A stretch of DNA of 64,000 bases from Cinnamomum chago (Eukaryota > Streptophyta > Magnoliopsida > Laurales > Lauraceae), in NCBI GenBank assembly GCA_038049695.1, contig CP142451.1, forward strand, positions 71,626,001 to 71,690,000. Direction: 5' to 3'. Under the pieces are notes generated by a model that saw only the letters and a list, made by a program, of their open reading frames with translations, did no database searches and was not told the origin of the DNA. Position numbers and translations under genes: made by a program. Positions 10,649-22,476 of this stretch are shown here, piece by piece (position 1 is the stretch's first letter; every line of letters starts with the position of its first letter).

Positions 10649-12232
10649 CTAAGGTTTGTCTAGGTAAATAACTTTAGGAATCCACCTAAGGTCTTGAGAG
10701 GGTTGAACTTTGAGGTCTATTTTGGACTTCGCACCAACTATAGGAGATTTAACTTGATAAATTTTCAATTTGAACTTATCACCATGATATTTAGATTTTA
10801 CTAAATTTGGCTTAGAATGGTGATTAGTCTTTTGATGTTGGTGAGTTTGTTTCTTTGGGGATTGTTTCACTTTTCTTTTCTTCTTATTTTCTCCCTTTCT
10901 TTGACTTTTGAAATTTAGATTTAACTTTGTAATTTTCTTCAAAAGTTCTTTCATGTTTTGACTTAAGGGAGGTAGGTTGAGAAGCTTTTTGTTAATAGAT
11001 TCTTTCAAACTTGGTTTAACTTGTTTAAGCTTTTTAGAATCTATCTTGGGAGACTCCTTGTTAATTGGTTTAACTTGTTTAAGCTTTATGGAGTCTTCCT
11101 TGGATTTTAGTGTCTTACCCTTCAAGTATGATTTTACTTTCTTTGGTTCAAAGAAGGGATTAGACACATTGCTTCTTCTTAGTTTGCACTCAAACCTAAA
11201 GTGTCCTTCATTGCCACAATAATCACATTTTGTTTTAGGCAAGTGACAAAGAGTGCTAGAGAAAGAGGACTCACCTTTCACAAATGTGTTGGTGAATTTA
11301 GGGTCATAAGACATATTCCTATTAAATCCAATACCCGTCCTATCTCCATGAGGTTTACCCAATTTAAATAATTTTTCAAGTCTATCTTCACTTTGGGTAA
11401 ACTTGCACTCATACTTTTGTTTATACTCTTCAAGTTGAGTGACTTTTGTTTTAAGGGTTGAATTTTCATTTTTAACTTTTGTTAGTTCATTTTCAATTCC
11501 CTTAAAATTGTTTAGCTCTTCATAGGCAAGTTTTAACTTAGATTTAAGCTCATTAACAACATTTGATCCAAGTTCTAAAGTTTTTAAATTACTTTGAGCA
11601 TTAGACAAATTTTCATTGGAAATTGTCAACTTGGATTTTAAATAGTTAATGTTTTCATCTTGTCTTTTAATTGTATCTCTTAGGTTCAAATTTTCATTTT
11701 TAAGCTCATCACAATTTATCTTAATCTCATTTAATTCATCTTGAGCATTAGATAAATTTTCCTTAGAGATAGTCAATTTAGATTCAAGATTGTTAAAGTC
11801 TTTACCTTGCCTTTGTAATTGATCTCTTAGTTTTAGATTTTCCTTATTGACATTTTCATAACCCATCTTTAATTCTTTTAGTTCATCTTGAGTGTTGGAT
11901 AGGTTATTTAAAGAGATCATGAACTTAGAGTCTAGACATTTTATTACTTCTTCTTTCTCTCTAAGTTCATCTTTTGAAGAGGCTAGCTCTTTGTTTAGTC
12001 TATTTGATTCTTCTTTTAGACTTTTATTTCTCTTATCAAGCTTTGAAGATAATGTATATAATTCATTATAGGCTTGTTGAAGATCATCTTCATCATACTC
12101 ATTTTCTTCCTCTTTTGAGTCAAATTGATATTCATTTAAGTGAGGGTTTGAATTTCCAATAGAAGGAAGAATGAGGGTTCTAGAAGAGTCTACAAAGTCT
12201 AGCATAGTGGAGTCCATTCTAATGATTTTCAA
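10649..12232 (-). CDS. Gag-like coiled-coil / CCHC zinc-knuckle protein, unit 1
   Basis: 527 residues. The acidic N-terminus (38-50) leads into a long coiled coil (about 50-290). Within it residues 102-150 and 151-199 are two 49-residue repeats (SK..IS..NLSN.QDEL), followed by a partial third from 200; 49 is seven heptads. A zinc knuckle CX2CX4HX4C lies at C336, C339, H344 and C349. A very basic, lysine-rich tail (357-495) follows, with a repeated KLKQVKP, and the frame ends DLRWIPKV...KP. The coil-knuckle-basic order and the closing WIPK resemble the second half of plant copia Gag; the N-terminal UBN2-type capsid domain is absent. The likely role is RNA binding and particle assembly. This copy has T19, D101 and A501 (E501 in the other three). 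M6 is an alternative start. No pol frame follows. Confidence 0.85.
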   Translation of the reverse strand: MKIIRMDSTMLDFVDSSRTLILPSIGNSNPHLNEYQFDSKEEENEYDEDDLQQAYNELYTLSSKLDKRNKSLKEESNRLNKELASSKDELREKEEVIKCLDSKFMISLNNLSNTQDELKELKMGYENVNKENLKLRDQLQRQGKDFNNLESKLTISKENLSNAQDELNEIKINCDELKNENLNLRDTIKRQDENINYLKSKLTISNENLSNAQSNLKTLELGSNVVNELKSKLKLAYEELNNFKGIENELTKVKNENSTLKTKVTQLEEYKQKYECKFTQSEDRLEKLFKLGKPHGDRTGIGFNRNMSYDPKFTNTFVKGESSFSSTLCHLPKTKCDYCGNEGHFRFECKLRRSNVSNPFFEPKKVKSYLKGKTLKSKEDSIKLKQVKPINKESPKIDSKKLKQVKPSLKESINKKLLNLPPLSQNMKELLKKITKLNLNFKSQRKGENKKKRKVKQSPKKQTHQHQKTNHHSKPNLVKSKYHGDKFKLKIYQVKSPIVGAKSKIDLKVQPSQDLRWIPKVIYLDKP

Positions 12233-12318
12233 ATAAGCACTACTCTAGGGTTTTAACTCTAGGTTTTTACACCTAATCAAGAGTTCCAAACACTTGATCC
12301 TATAAGATAGAGCACGAG

Positions 12319-12330
12319 GCTCTGATACCA
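12319..12330 (-). other. Second, internal PBS-like site, unit 1
   Basis: The minus strand reads TGGTATCAGAGC again, 234 bp downstream of the PBS next to the LTR, and is preceded by ...CCTCATCA-AT. That resembles another LTR end plus spacer, so the leader may be a relic of an older LTR/PBS junction. Confidence 0.75.
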
Positions 12331-12552
12331 ATTGATGAGGGGTCTGAATTTCTTCAAAACCCTTGAGGACCCACATCCTCTTAACACGGATCACCAAATG
12401 GTACCTATCAGAGTCCAGACACATGGAGCACGATAGTCCCCCCCCACATGCCTGCCACGAACGGAGAGTCTCTATTTATCCGCTATTTCAAGCGAGAGTT
12501 TCTGTGGATGCGAGTGATCACGACTCACAAGGAGTTTTTCCGAGGCTCTACA

Positions 12553-12564
12553 GCTCTGATACCA
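12553..12564 (-). promoter_or_regulatory. Primer binding site, unit 1
   Basis: TGGTATCAGAGC on the minus strand, two bases from the LTR2 end (...CTTTCA). It is the standard initiator tRNA-Met-complementary site of plant copia elements. Confidence 0.93.
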
Positions 12565-12566
12565 AT

Positions 12567-14446
12567 TGAAAGTCCACGAGGATCCTAACCCTAGAGGGGG
12601 GGGGGGGGGGTGAATAGGGTGAGCTACAATTATGACCAATTTAAACCATACAAAATGCGGAAGCTCAAATAAACAATCACCACAATAGCAAGCACCACAA
12701 CACCAAGATTTATAGTGGTTCGGCCAACATGCCTACATCCACTACCGGCTTGTGCATCCAACACCCCACCGGATTTCCACTATGTATGCTTTTTACTAGG
12801 CTAAGCAATAACCTTTACAAAGTTGTTTTTCTAAGGCTAAACAACAACCTCTCAATGTGCTTTTCTAGGCTTAGCAATAACCTTTACAAAATGCTTTTCT
12901 TAGGCTAAGCAATAACCTTACACAATGCTTTTCTTAGGCTAAGCAATAACCTTTACAAACAAAGATTTCTCTAAGAAGGTGTCTTTCCAAAAGATCACTC
13001 TAAGAGATTACAATTTAAAGCTCAATGAAATTGCCTCTTGAAAAGGCTAATAAGAAAGTTTAAAACAAACTCACACAAACACTCTATGAATGCAAAGGTG
13101 TATATGCTCATGATGTGTGTGTGTGATGACTTCAATCAAGATTAAAAAGAAGGCTTATTCAAATGTATGCTCAAAGCATTTCAAAGTTTAAGACATATAA
13201 AAGACTTGATTGAAGTCTTATGCAAATCACATGTATGAAATTCAACTTGTTTATGACATGAAAATCAAGGACTAACAAGTTGTATGAAAAAGACTAATTT
13301 AGAACATGTGATGCATGTGCATGTTGTTTTCAAAACCAAATTAATTTTACTAATGCTTAAATGAATGAAAACAACAAAAAATGTTTCAACCAAGTAAAAG
13401 ACTCATGCTATGAAAGAAAAACAAAGATTTTGTCTAAGCATGATTAATAAAGTTAACAACTTGGATTGAAAACAAAGGTGAAGAATCCAATCTTAATTAG
13501 ACCAAGGATTAGAACAAGAATGGATTCAACACATCATAGTTATTATGCTAAATATCATATACCAAAAGTTTAAACAAAGCACATAACTATGATTAATAAA
13601 GGTAGAGCTTACTTGGAGGTTTAACTCATTAATCCCAAGCTTTAGCTCTCCTAAAGACCTCCTAGCCTTTCCAACTTCATCCCCTTTCAATGGCTCCAAA
13701 ATGGTCTCAAAGGTTCAAGATTCAAGCCTTCAAAAAGGTTGGAAAAGAATGGACTTTACAGCCAAAAAGTTGCCAACGGCTAGTTCTCGGTCGACCGGCA
13801 AAGGGGTCTCGGTCGACCGAGAAAGCACAACGGTCATAAAAATGACCGTTGGCAGCTTGCAGTTCAGAAACTGCACAGTCGCCCTACAGTGTCCTCGGTC
13901 GACCGAGACACAGGTCTCGGTCGACCGGCGACACTGCCGGGCGAGTCCCTGGGGCCAAAAATCCAACTTTTTTCCATTTCAAAGTATTTCTTTGAGGGAT
14001 CTTTGGGCCACTAAATCAAGCTTAAATAACATGTTTTAAGACATTCTAAGATGTTTAAAAACATGAAAAACACAAAGCCTAAAATGATTCAAAAGTTTAA
14101 AACCAAAGGCTAGCTTGATTTGATAAAACTCTTTTCAAATGAAAATGCATACAAAAATGATTCTTTTTTAAATGAATGTATGCAAAGCTCAAACCTAAAT
14201 TCACAAGATGATTTTCCAAATATAATGCACAAGGAATTAGGTTTTCAAAAGAGTTTTGGGTTCTAAAACCAATGCATCCAAGTTTATGACCAAAACATGC
14301 ATAAACCAAAAACTTTTCCAAATCTAAAAACCAATGCATGTATAAAACTAGATTTCAAGGTATTTTAAATCAATGCATGTGTGAAATATCAAATGATGCT
14401 AAAGTGCAAATGCATCCATCAAATTGCAATTACAAAAACCCTAACA
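12567..14446 (-). repeat. Array LTR2
   Basis: 1880 bp with a run of 15 G. It shares ACAACAAAAAATG with LTR1 where LTR3, LTR4 and LTR5 have ACAACAAACAATG. It acts both as the 5' LTR of unit 1 and the 3' LTR of unit 2. Confidence 0.93.
13785..13938. repeat. Palindromic array, TCTCGGTCGACCGAGA type, LTR2
   Basis: I see no difference from the LTR1 copy; all four CpG-rich palindromes are intact. Confidence 0.92.
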
Positions 14447-14458
14447 ATCTCCCCCTTT
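14447..14458 (-). promoter_or_regulatory. Polypurine tract, unit 2
   Basis: AAAGGGGGAGAT on the minus strand abutting LTR2. Confidence 0.9.
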
Positions 14459-16599
14459 GCAATTTGATGGCAACTTACTCATCATTGAAATTACACACCA
14501 AGGTCTTCAGCCCCCCCTCAGCTGGACAAGTCTTGAAATCTTCTTGGATGCTTCTTCTCTTAGCTTGGGCTCTTGAGCTCTTTTCTTCAATCTTCTTGAT
14601 GCTTGGAGCTTGATCATTCTTCAAGCTTTCTTGCTTCTTTCTTTCTTTATCCAAGCATCTCCTTTAGCTCCAAGCTTTCTTTCTTCTATTTGCTCTCCCC
14701 CTTTGACCATGCATCTCTCTCCCTTTGGCAAGGTATGCATTCTCTCCCTTTGTAGAAGATCATACACAACTCTCCTTAGGAAGCTTGGACATTCTCTTCA
14801 CCCTTTGAGAACTTGAGTTCTTTCTCCCCCTTTGATGGATAGGAGATCTTCAAGTACTTGAACTCTCGAACTCTCTCCCCCTTTGAAGAGTAGGAGATCT
14901 TTGAGTCACACTTGAACTCTCTCTCCCCCTTTGACATTAAATTGCAAAGGTACCTACACACATGAGACAAGAAGAATACCTTTAGTAGCACCTGTTAACA
15001 AATGAAATCGAAAATGAAATACATAACAGGCTATCATGTATGGAAGTAGTCTCTAAGGGTTCAAAAGGCAATCCAAGGGTGAATTTGATCAAAACTAATA
15101 CTTCCTATGAAGGTTTACACTCCCCCTCAATCCATTCTCTTCTTTTGTCAAACTTTTGACAAGGTATAACTATTTGATTCAAGAAGTAGATGGTTTATCC
15201 AATTGAGGGTCAACTTCAAGAGAAGGATTATATTCATTTAACTATAAAGCTCAATATGATCAAATTACCAAAAGAGAGCTAGGTCTAATGGGAAAAGCAA
15301 TCATGGATACCAATTGGAAAAACAAAGAATACCAATTGAGATTTAAGGATATGACTATTAAATCAATCACTCTAAAATGGATTTAAAAGTATGACTATTA
15401 GGAAAAATCCAAATTAGAGCTATCCATGATGCAATGGGGTTTACTAAACATAGCATCAGTCAATTTAACTTATGAAAATCATATGCTATGTAAGTTTTGA
15501 AATCATTTCATTCAAACAATAAATATGACTATTAATGTGCAAGAAAGAGTGAAATGAAATTCAATCATGAAGCCAACCTCAAATAATAACCAACCAATAT
15601 TATTAACACATAAACATGGTGGTCATGAGATATACCTATAAGAGCAAGTGAGGAGGCAATCATGAACATTATGATGCTAATGGTGTGTGACATGGAACAA
15701 ATATATTACTATCAAGTTTAGTCCAATGCACACAAGGTCTATCACATACACAAGATAAGTCATCAATAGGTTATTAAATCAATGGAAAATTATACCAAAT
15801 GAAACCAATTGAATATGATAACATGATTAAAAGCAAGGATGTGACAAACTCAAAATTCCATCAAGCATCATAAATGCATATTCATCACTTTTAAGGATAT
15901 GACTATTGAGCATAGTGATGAACAAGGTAAATTGCAATGCAAAAGAATATGACTTGGTAATGCATGCAATTTCCAAAGTGTCAAAATCATATGAATTCAA
16001 CATCTAAGATATCCATCAAACATATAGAAACATGAGAAATGGGTTTCAAAGCGTTTCATATGATTAAGAACACTACTTATGAAGTTGAAACATGTATTAG
16101 AATGACATCAAGAGAATCTACATGAATCAACATCATAACCATCCAAAAAGATATGACTATAAGGCATAGAGGATGGATTTGGGTTCTAGTATGGTTTCGA
16201 CAAATGTTACTAAGATCACAACCATACATGGAACCAATTGACATTTGCATATAAAAAGAATAACTAAATAAGCATAGATGCAAATGGCATGAAACAACAA
16301 TTGATCATGAATAAATTAGCTAGGAAAGCTTTTAAAATCACAATCAATTAATCATGTAATGAAATGCAATGCAAGGCATATGAGTGCAAAAAGCAAATCA
16401 AACATGATGAAATTATAATCAAAAGATTTTGAAAACCATGAAGTGTAACTTAGAATGGTGCATGAAAACAAAATCAATTGATCATAAAGAAACAATGCAT
16501 TTTAATAAATGTAACTAAGAAAGAACAAAATGCAAAGCAACAAGACCAACAAAATGATTTAACTATTAAAGAATAGGTTGGTCAAGTAGGTTCAAGGCC
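14459..16599 (-). other. Non-coding 3' part of internal domain I2
   Basis: Near-identical to the I1 region, with the same PPT-like cluster (14459-15130) and ATATGACTAT words. No coding region is seen. Confidence 0.75.
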
Positions 16600-18183
16600 C
16601 TAAGGTTTGTCTAGGTAAATAACTTTAGGAATCCACCTAAGGTCTTGAGAGGGTTGAACTTTGAGGTCTATTTTGGACTTCTCACCAACTATAGGAGATT
16701 TAACTTGATAAATTTTCAATTTGAACTTATCACCATGATATTTAGATTTTACTAAATTTGGCTTAGAATGGTGATTAGTCTTTTGATGTTGGTGAGTTTG
16801 TTTCTTTGGGGATTGTTTCACTTTTCTTTTCTTCTTATTTTCTCCCTTTCTTTGACTTTTGAAATTTAGATTTAACTTTGTAATTTTCTTCAAAAGTTCT
16901 TTCATGTTTTGACTTAAGGGAGGTAGGTTGAGAAGCTTTTTGTTAATAGATTCTTTCAAACTTGGTTTAACTTGTTTAAGCTTTTTAGAATCTATCTTGG
17001 GAGACTCCTTGTTAATTGGTTTAACTTGTTTAAGCTTTATGGAGTCTTCCTTGGATTTTAGTGTCTTACCCTTCAAGTATGATTTTACTTTCTTTGGTTC
17101 AAAGAAGGGATTAGACACATTGCTTCTTCTTAGTTTGCACTCAAACCTAAAGTGTCCTTCATTGCCACAATAATCACATTTTGTTTTAGGCAAGTGACAA
17201 AGAGTGCTAGAGAAAGAGGACTCACCTTTCACAAATGTGTTGGTGAATTTAGGGTCATAAGACATATTCCTATTAAATCCAATACCCGTCCTATCTCCAT
17301 GAGGTTTACCCAATTTAAATAATTTTTCAAGTCTATCTTCACTTTGGGTAAACTTGCACTCATACTTTTGTTTATACTCTTCAAGTTGAGTGACTTTTGT
17401 TTTAAGGGTTGAATTTTCATTTTTAACTTTTGTTAGTTCATTTTCAATTCCCTTAAAATTGTTTAGCTCTTCATAGGCAAGTTTTAACTTAGATTTAAGC
17501 TCATTAACAACATTTGATCCAAGTTCTAAAGTTTTTAAATTACTTTGAGCATTAGACAAATTTTCATTGGAAATTGTCAACTTGGATTTTAAATAGTTAA
17601 TGTTTTCATCTTGTCTTTTAATTGTATCTCTTAGGTTCAAATTTTCATTTTTAAGCTCATCACAATTTATCTTAATCTCATTTAATTCATCTTGAGCATT
17701 AGATAAATTTTCCTTAGAGATAGTCAATTTAGATTCAAGATTGTTAAAGTCTTTACCTTGCCTTTGTAATTGATCTCTTAGTTTTAGATTTTCCTTATTG
17801 ACATTTTCATAACCCATCTTTAATTCTTTTAGTTCATCTTGAGTGTTGGATAGGTTATTTAAAGAGATCATGAACTTAGAGTCTAGACATTTTATTACTT
17901 CTTCTTTCTCTCTAAGTTCATCTTTTGAAGAGGCTAGCTCTTTGTTTAGTCTATTTGATTCTTCTTTTAGACTTTTATTTCTCTTATCAAGCTTTGAAGA
18001 TAATGTATATAATTCATTATAGGCTTGTTGAAGATCATCTTCATCATACTCATTTTCTTCCTCTTTTGAGTCAAATTGATATTCATTTAAGTGAGGGTTT
18101 GAATTTCCAATAGAAGGAAGAATGAGGGTTCTAGAAGAGTCTACAAAGTCTAGCATAGTGGAGTCCATTCTAATGATTTTCAA
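16600..18183 (-). CDS. Gag-like coiled-coil / CCHC protein, unit 2
   Basis: An intact 527-residue copy differing from unit 1 at residue 501 (E instead of A). It keeps T19 and D101, which groups it with unit 1 against units 3 and 4. Zinc-knuckle residues C336, C339, H344 and C349 and both 49-residue coil repeats are unchanged. Its LTR2 and LTR3 flanks, PBS and PPT are all present, so this unit keeps every cis signal of the non-autonomous element. Confidence 0.85.
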   Translation of the reverse strand: MKIIRMDSTMLDFVDSSRTLILPSIGNSNPHLNEYQFDSKEEENEYDEDDLQQAYNELYTLSSKLDKRNKSLKEESNRLNKELASSKDELREKEEVIKCLDSKFMISLNNLSNTQDELKELKMGYENVNKENLKLRDQLQRQGKDFNNLESKLTISKENLSNAQDELNEIKINCDELKNENLNLRDTIKRQDENINYLKSKLTISNENLSNAQSNLKTLELGSNVVNELKSKLKLAYEELNNFKGIENELTKVKNENSTLKTKVTQLEEYKQKYECKFTQSEDRLEKLFKLGKPHGDRTGIGFNRNMSYDPKFTNTFVKGESSFSSTLCHLPKTKCDYCGNEGHFRFECKLRRSNVSNPFFEPKKVKSYLKGKTLKSKEDSIKLKQVKPINKESPKIDSKKLKQVKPSLKESINKKLLNLPPLSQNMKELLKKITKLNLNFKSQRKGENKKKRKVKQSPKKQTHQHQKTNHHSKPNLVKSKYHGDKFKLKIYQVKSPIVGEKSKIDLKVQPSQDLRWIPKVIYLDKP

Positions 18184-18269
18184 ATAAGCACTACTCTAGG
18201 GTTTTAACTCTAGGTTTTTACACCTAATCAAGAGTTCCAAACACTTGATCCTATAAGATAGAGCACGAG

Positions 18270-18281
18270 GCTCTGATACCA
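18270..18281 (-). other. Second, internal PBS-like site, unit 2
   Basis: TGGTATCAGAGC on the minus strand, 234 bp inside the true PBS. Confidence 0.75.
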
Positions 18282-18503
18282 ATTGATGAGGGGTCTGAAT
18301 TTCTTCAAAACCCTTGAGGACCCACATCCTCTTAACACGGATCACCAAATGGTACCTATCAGAGTCCAGACACATGGAGCACGATAGTCCCCCCCCACAT
18401 GCCTGCCACGAACGGAGAGTCTCTATTTATCCGCTATTTCAAGCGAGAGTTTCTGTGGATGCGAGTGATCACGACTCACAAGGAGTTTTTCCGAGGCTCT
18501 ACA

Positions 18504-18515
18504 GCTCTGATACCA
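18504..18515 (-). promoter_or_regulatory. Primer binding site, unit 2
   Basis: TGGTATCAGAGC on the minus strand, two bases from LTR3. Confidence 0.93.
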
Positions 18516-18517
18516 AT

Positions 18518-20323
18518 TGAAAGTCCACGAGGATCCTAACCCTAGAGGGGGGGGGTGAATAGGGTGAGCTACAATTATGACCAATTTAAACCATACAAAA
18601 TGCGGAAGCTCAAATAAACAATCACCACAATAGCAAGCACCACAACACCAAGATTTATAGTGGTTCGGCCAACATGCCTACATCCACTACCGGCTTGTGC
18701 ATCCAACACCCCACCGGATTTCCACTATGTATGCTTTTTACTAGGCTAAGCAATAACCTTTACAAAGTTGTTTTTCTAAGGCTAAACAACAACCTCTCAA
18801 TGTGCTTTTCTTAGGCTAAGCAATAACCTTTACAAACAAAGATTTCTCTAAGAAGGTGTCTTTCCAAAAGATCACTCTAAGAGATTACAATTTAAAGCTC
18901 AATGAAATTGCCTCTTGAAAAGGCTAATAAGAAAGTTTAAAACAAACTCACACAAACACTCTATGAATGCAAAGGTGTATATGCTCATGATGTGTGTGTG
19001 TGATGACTTCAATCAAGATTAAAAAGAAGGCTTATTCAAATGTATGCTCAAAGCATTTCAAAGTTTAAGACATATAAAAGACTTGATTGAAGTCTTATGC
19101 AAATCACATGTATGAAATTCAACTTGTTTATGACATGAAAATCAAGGACTAACAAGTTGTATGAAAAAGACTAATTTAGAACATGTGATGCATGTGCATG
19201 TTGTTTTCAAAACCAAATTAATTTTACTAATGCTTAAATGAATGAAAACAACAAACAATGTTTCAACCAAGTAAAAGACTCATGCTATGAAAGAAAAACA
19301 AAGATTTTGTCTAAGCATGATTAATAAAGTTAACAACTTGGATTGAAAACAAAGGTGAAGAATCCAATCTTAATTAGACCAAGGATTAGAACAAGAATGG
19401 ATTCAACACATCATAGTTATTATGCTAAATATCATATACCAAAAGTTTAAACAAAGCACATAACTATGATTAATAAAGGTAGAGCTTACTTGGAGGTTTA
19501 ACTCATTAATCCCAAGCTTTAGCTCTCCTAAAGACCTCCTAGCCTTTCCAACTTCATCCCCTTTCAATGGCTCCAAAATGGTCTCAAAGGTTCAAGATTC
19601 AAGCCTTCAAAAAGGTTGGAAAAGAATGGACTTTACAGCCAAAAAGTTGCCAACGGCTAGTTCTCGGTCGACCGGCAAAGGGGTCTCGGTCGACCGAGAA
19701 AGCACAACGGTCATAAAAATGACCGTTGGCAGCTTGCAGTTCAGAAACTGCACAGTCGCCCTACAGTGTCCTCGGTCGACCGAGACACAGGTCTCGGTCG
19801 ACCGGCGACACTGCCGGGCGAGTCCCTGGGGCCAAAAATCCAACTTTTTTCCATTTCAAAGTATTTCTTTGAGGGATCTTTGGGCCACTAAATCAAGCTT
19901 AAATAACATGTTTTAAGACATTCTAAGATGTTTAAAAACATGAAAAACACAAAGCCTAAAATGATTCAAAAGTTTAAAACCAAAGGCTAGCTTGATTTGA
20001 TAAAACTCTTTTCAAATGAAAATGCATACAAAAATGATTCTTTTTTAAATGAATGTATGCAAAGCTCAAACCTAAATTCACAAGATGATTTTCCAAATAT
20101 AATGCACAAGGAATTAGGTTTTCAAAAGAGTTTTGGGTTCTAAAACCAATGCATCCAAGTTTATGACCAAAACATGCATAAACCAAAAACTTTTCCAAAT
20201 CTAAAAACCAATGCATGTATAAAACTAGATTTCAAGGTATTTTAAATCAATGCATGTGTGAAATATCAAATGATGCTAAAGTGCAAATGCATCCATCAAA
20301 TTGCAATTACAAAAACCCTAACA
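18518..20323 (-). repeat. Array LTR3 (68-bp deletion)
   Basis: 1806 bp with a run of 9 G. Two minisatellite units (68 bp) are missing after CTCAATGTGC. It carries AAACAATG like LTR4 and LTR5 but AGACCAAGG like LTR1 and LTR2, so it is intermediate between the two halves of the array. Confidence 0.93.
19662..19815. repeat. Palindromic array, TCTCGGTCGACCGAGA type, LTR3
   Basis: Same four palindromes and central hairpin as in LTR1. Confidence 0.92.
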
Positions 20324-20335
20324 ATCTCCCCCTTT
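20324..20335 (-). promoter_or_regulatory. Polypurine tract, unit 3
   Basis: AAAGGGGGAGAT on the minus strand abutting LTR3. Confidence 0.9.
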
Positions 20336-22476
20336 GCAATTTGATGGCAACTTACTCATCATTGAAATTACACACCAAGGTCTTTAGCTCCCCCTCAGCT
20401 GGACAAGTCTTGAAATCTTCTTGGATGCTTCTTCTCTTAGCTTGGGCTCTTGAGCTCTTTTCTTCAATCTTCTTGATGCTTGGAGCTTGATCATTCTTCA
20501 AGCTTTCTTGCTTCTTTCTTTCTTTATCCAAGCATCTCCTTTAGCTCCAAGCTTTCTTTCTTCTATTTGCTCTCCCCCTTTGACCATGCATCTCTCTCCC
20601 TTTGGCAAGGTATGCATTCTCTCCCTTTGTAGAAGATCATACACAACTCTCCTTAGGAAGCTTGGACATTCTCTTCACCCTTTGAGAACTTGAGTTCTTT
20701 CTCCCCCTTTGATGGATAGGAGATCTTCAAGTACTTGAACTCTCGAACTCTCTCCCCCTTTGAAGAGTAGGAGATCTTTGAGTCACACTTGAACTCTCTC
20801 TCCCCCTTTGACATTAAATTGCAAAGGTACCTACACACATGAGACAAGAAGAATACCTTTAGTAGCACCTGTTAACAAATGAAATCGAAAATGAAATACA
20901 TAACAGGCTATCATGTATGGAAGTAGTCTCTAAGGGTTCAAAAGGCAATCCAAGGGTGAATTTGATCAAAACTAATACTTCCTATGAAGGTTTACACTCC
21001 CCCTCAATCCATTCTCTTCTTTTGTCAAACTTTTGACAAGGTATAACTATTTGATTCAAGAAGTAGATGGTTTATCCAATTGAGGGTCAACTTCAAGAGA
21101 AGGATTATATTCATTTAACTATAAAGCTCAATATGATCAAATTACCAAAAGAGAGCTAGGTCTAATGGGAAAAGCAATCATGGATACCAATTGGAAAAAC
21201 AAAGAATACCAATTGAGATTTAAGGATATGACTATTAAATCAATCACTCTAAAATGGATTTAAAAGTATGACTATTAGGAAAAATCCAAATTAGAGCTAT
21301 CCATGATGCAATGGGGTTTACTAAACATAGCATCAGTCAATTTAACTTATGAAAATCATATGCTATGTAAGTTTTGAAATCATTTCATTCAAACAATAAA
21401 TATGACTATTAATGTGCAAGAAAGAGTGAAATGAAATTCAATCATGAAGCCAACCTCAAATAATAACCAACCAATATTATTAACACATAAACATGGTGGT
21501 CATGAGATATACCTATAAGAGCAAGTGAGGAGGCAATCATGAACATTATGATGCTAATGGTGTGTGACATGGAACAAATATATTACTATCAAGTTTAGTC
21601 CAATGCACACAAGGTTTATCACATACACAAGATAAGTCATCAATAGGTTATTAAATCAATGGAAAATTATACCAAATGAAACCAATTGAATATGATAACA
21701 TGATTAAAAGCAAGGATGTGACAAACTCAAAATTCCATCAAGCATCATAAATGCATATTCATCACTTTTAAGGATATGACTATTGAGCATAGTGATGAAC
21801 AAGGTAAATTGCAATGCAAAAGAATATGACTTGGTAATGCATGCAATTTCCAAAGTGTCAAAATCATATGAATTCAACATCTAAGATATCCATCAAACAT
21901 ATAGAAACATGAGAAATGGGTTTCAAAGCGTTTCATATGATTAAGAACACTACTTATGAAGTTGAAACATGTATTAGAATGACATCAAGAGAATCTACAT
22001 GAATCAACATCATAACCATCCAAAAAGATATGACTATAAGGCATAGAGGATGGATTTGGGTTCTAGTATGGTTTCGACAAATGTTACTAAGATCACAAAC
22101 ATACATGGAACCAATTGACATTTGCATATAAAAAGAATAACTAAATAAGCATAGATGCAAATGGCATGAAACAACAATTGATCATGAATAAATTAGCTAG
22201 GAAAGCTTTTAAAATCACAATCAATTAATCATGTAATGAAATGCAATGCAAGGCATATGAGTGCAAAAAGCAAATCAAACATGATGAAATTATAATCAAA
22301 AGATTTTGAAAACCATGAAGTGTAACTTAGAATGGTGCATGAAAACAAAATCAATTGATCATAAAGAAACAATGCATTTTAATAAATGTAACTAAGAAAG
22401 AACAAAATGCAAAGCAACAAGACCAACAAAATGATTTAACTATTAAAGAATAGGTTGGTCAAGTAGGTTCAAGGCC
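20336..22476 (-). other. Non-coding 3' part of internal domain I3
   Basis: As I1, with small changes. Near 20380-20395 it reads TTTAGCTCCCCCTCAGC where I1 and I2 have TTCAGCCCCCCCTCAGC. Confidence 0.75.
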
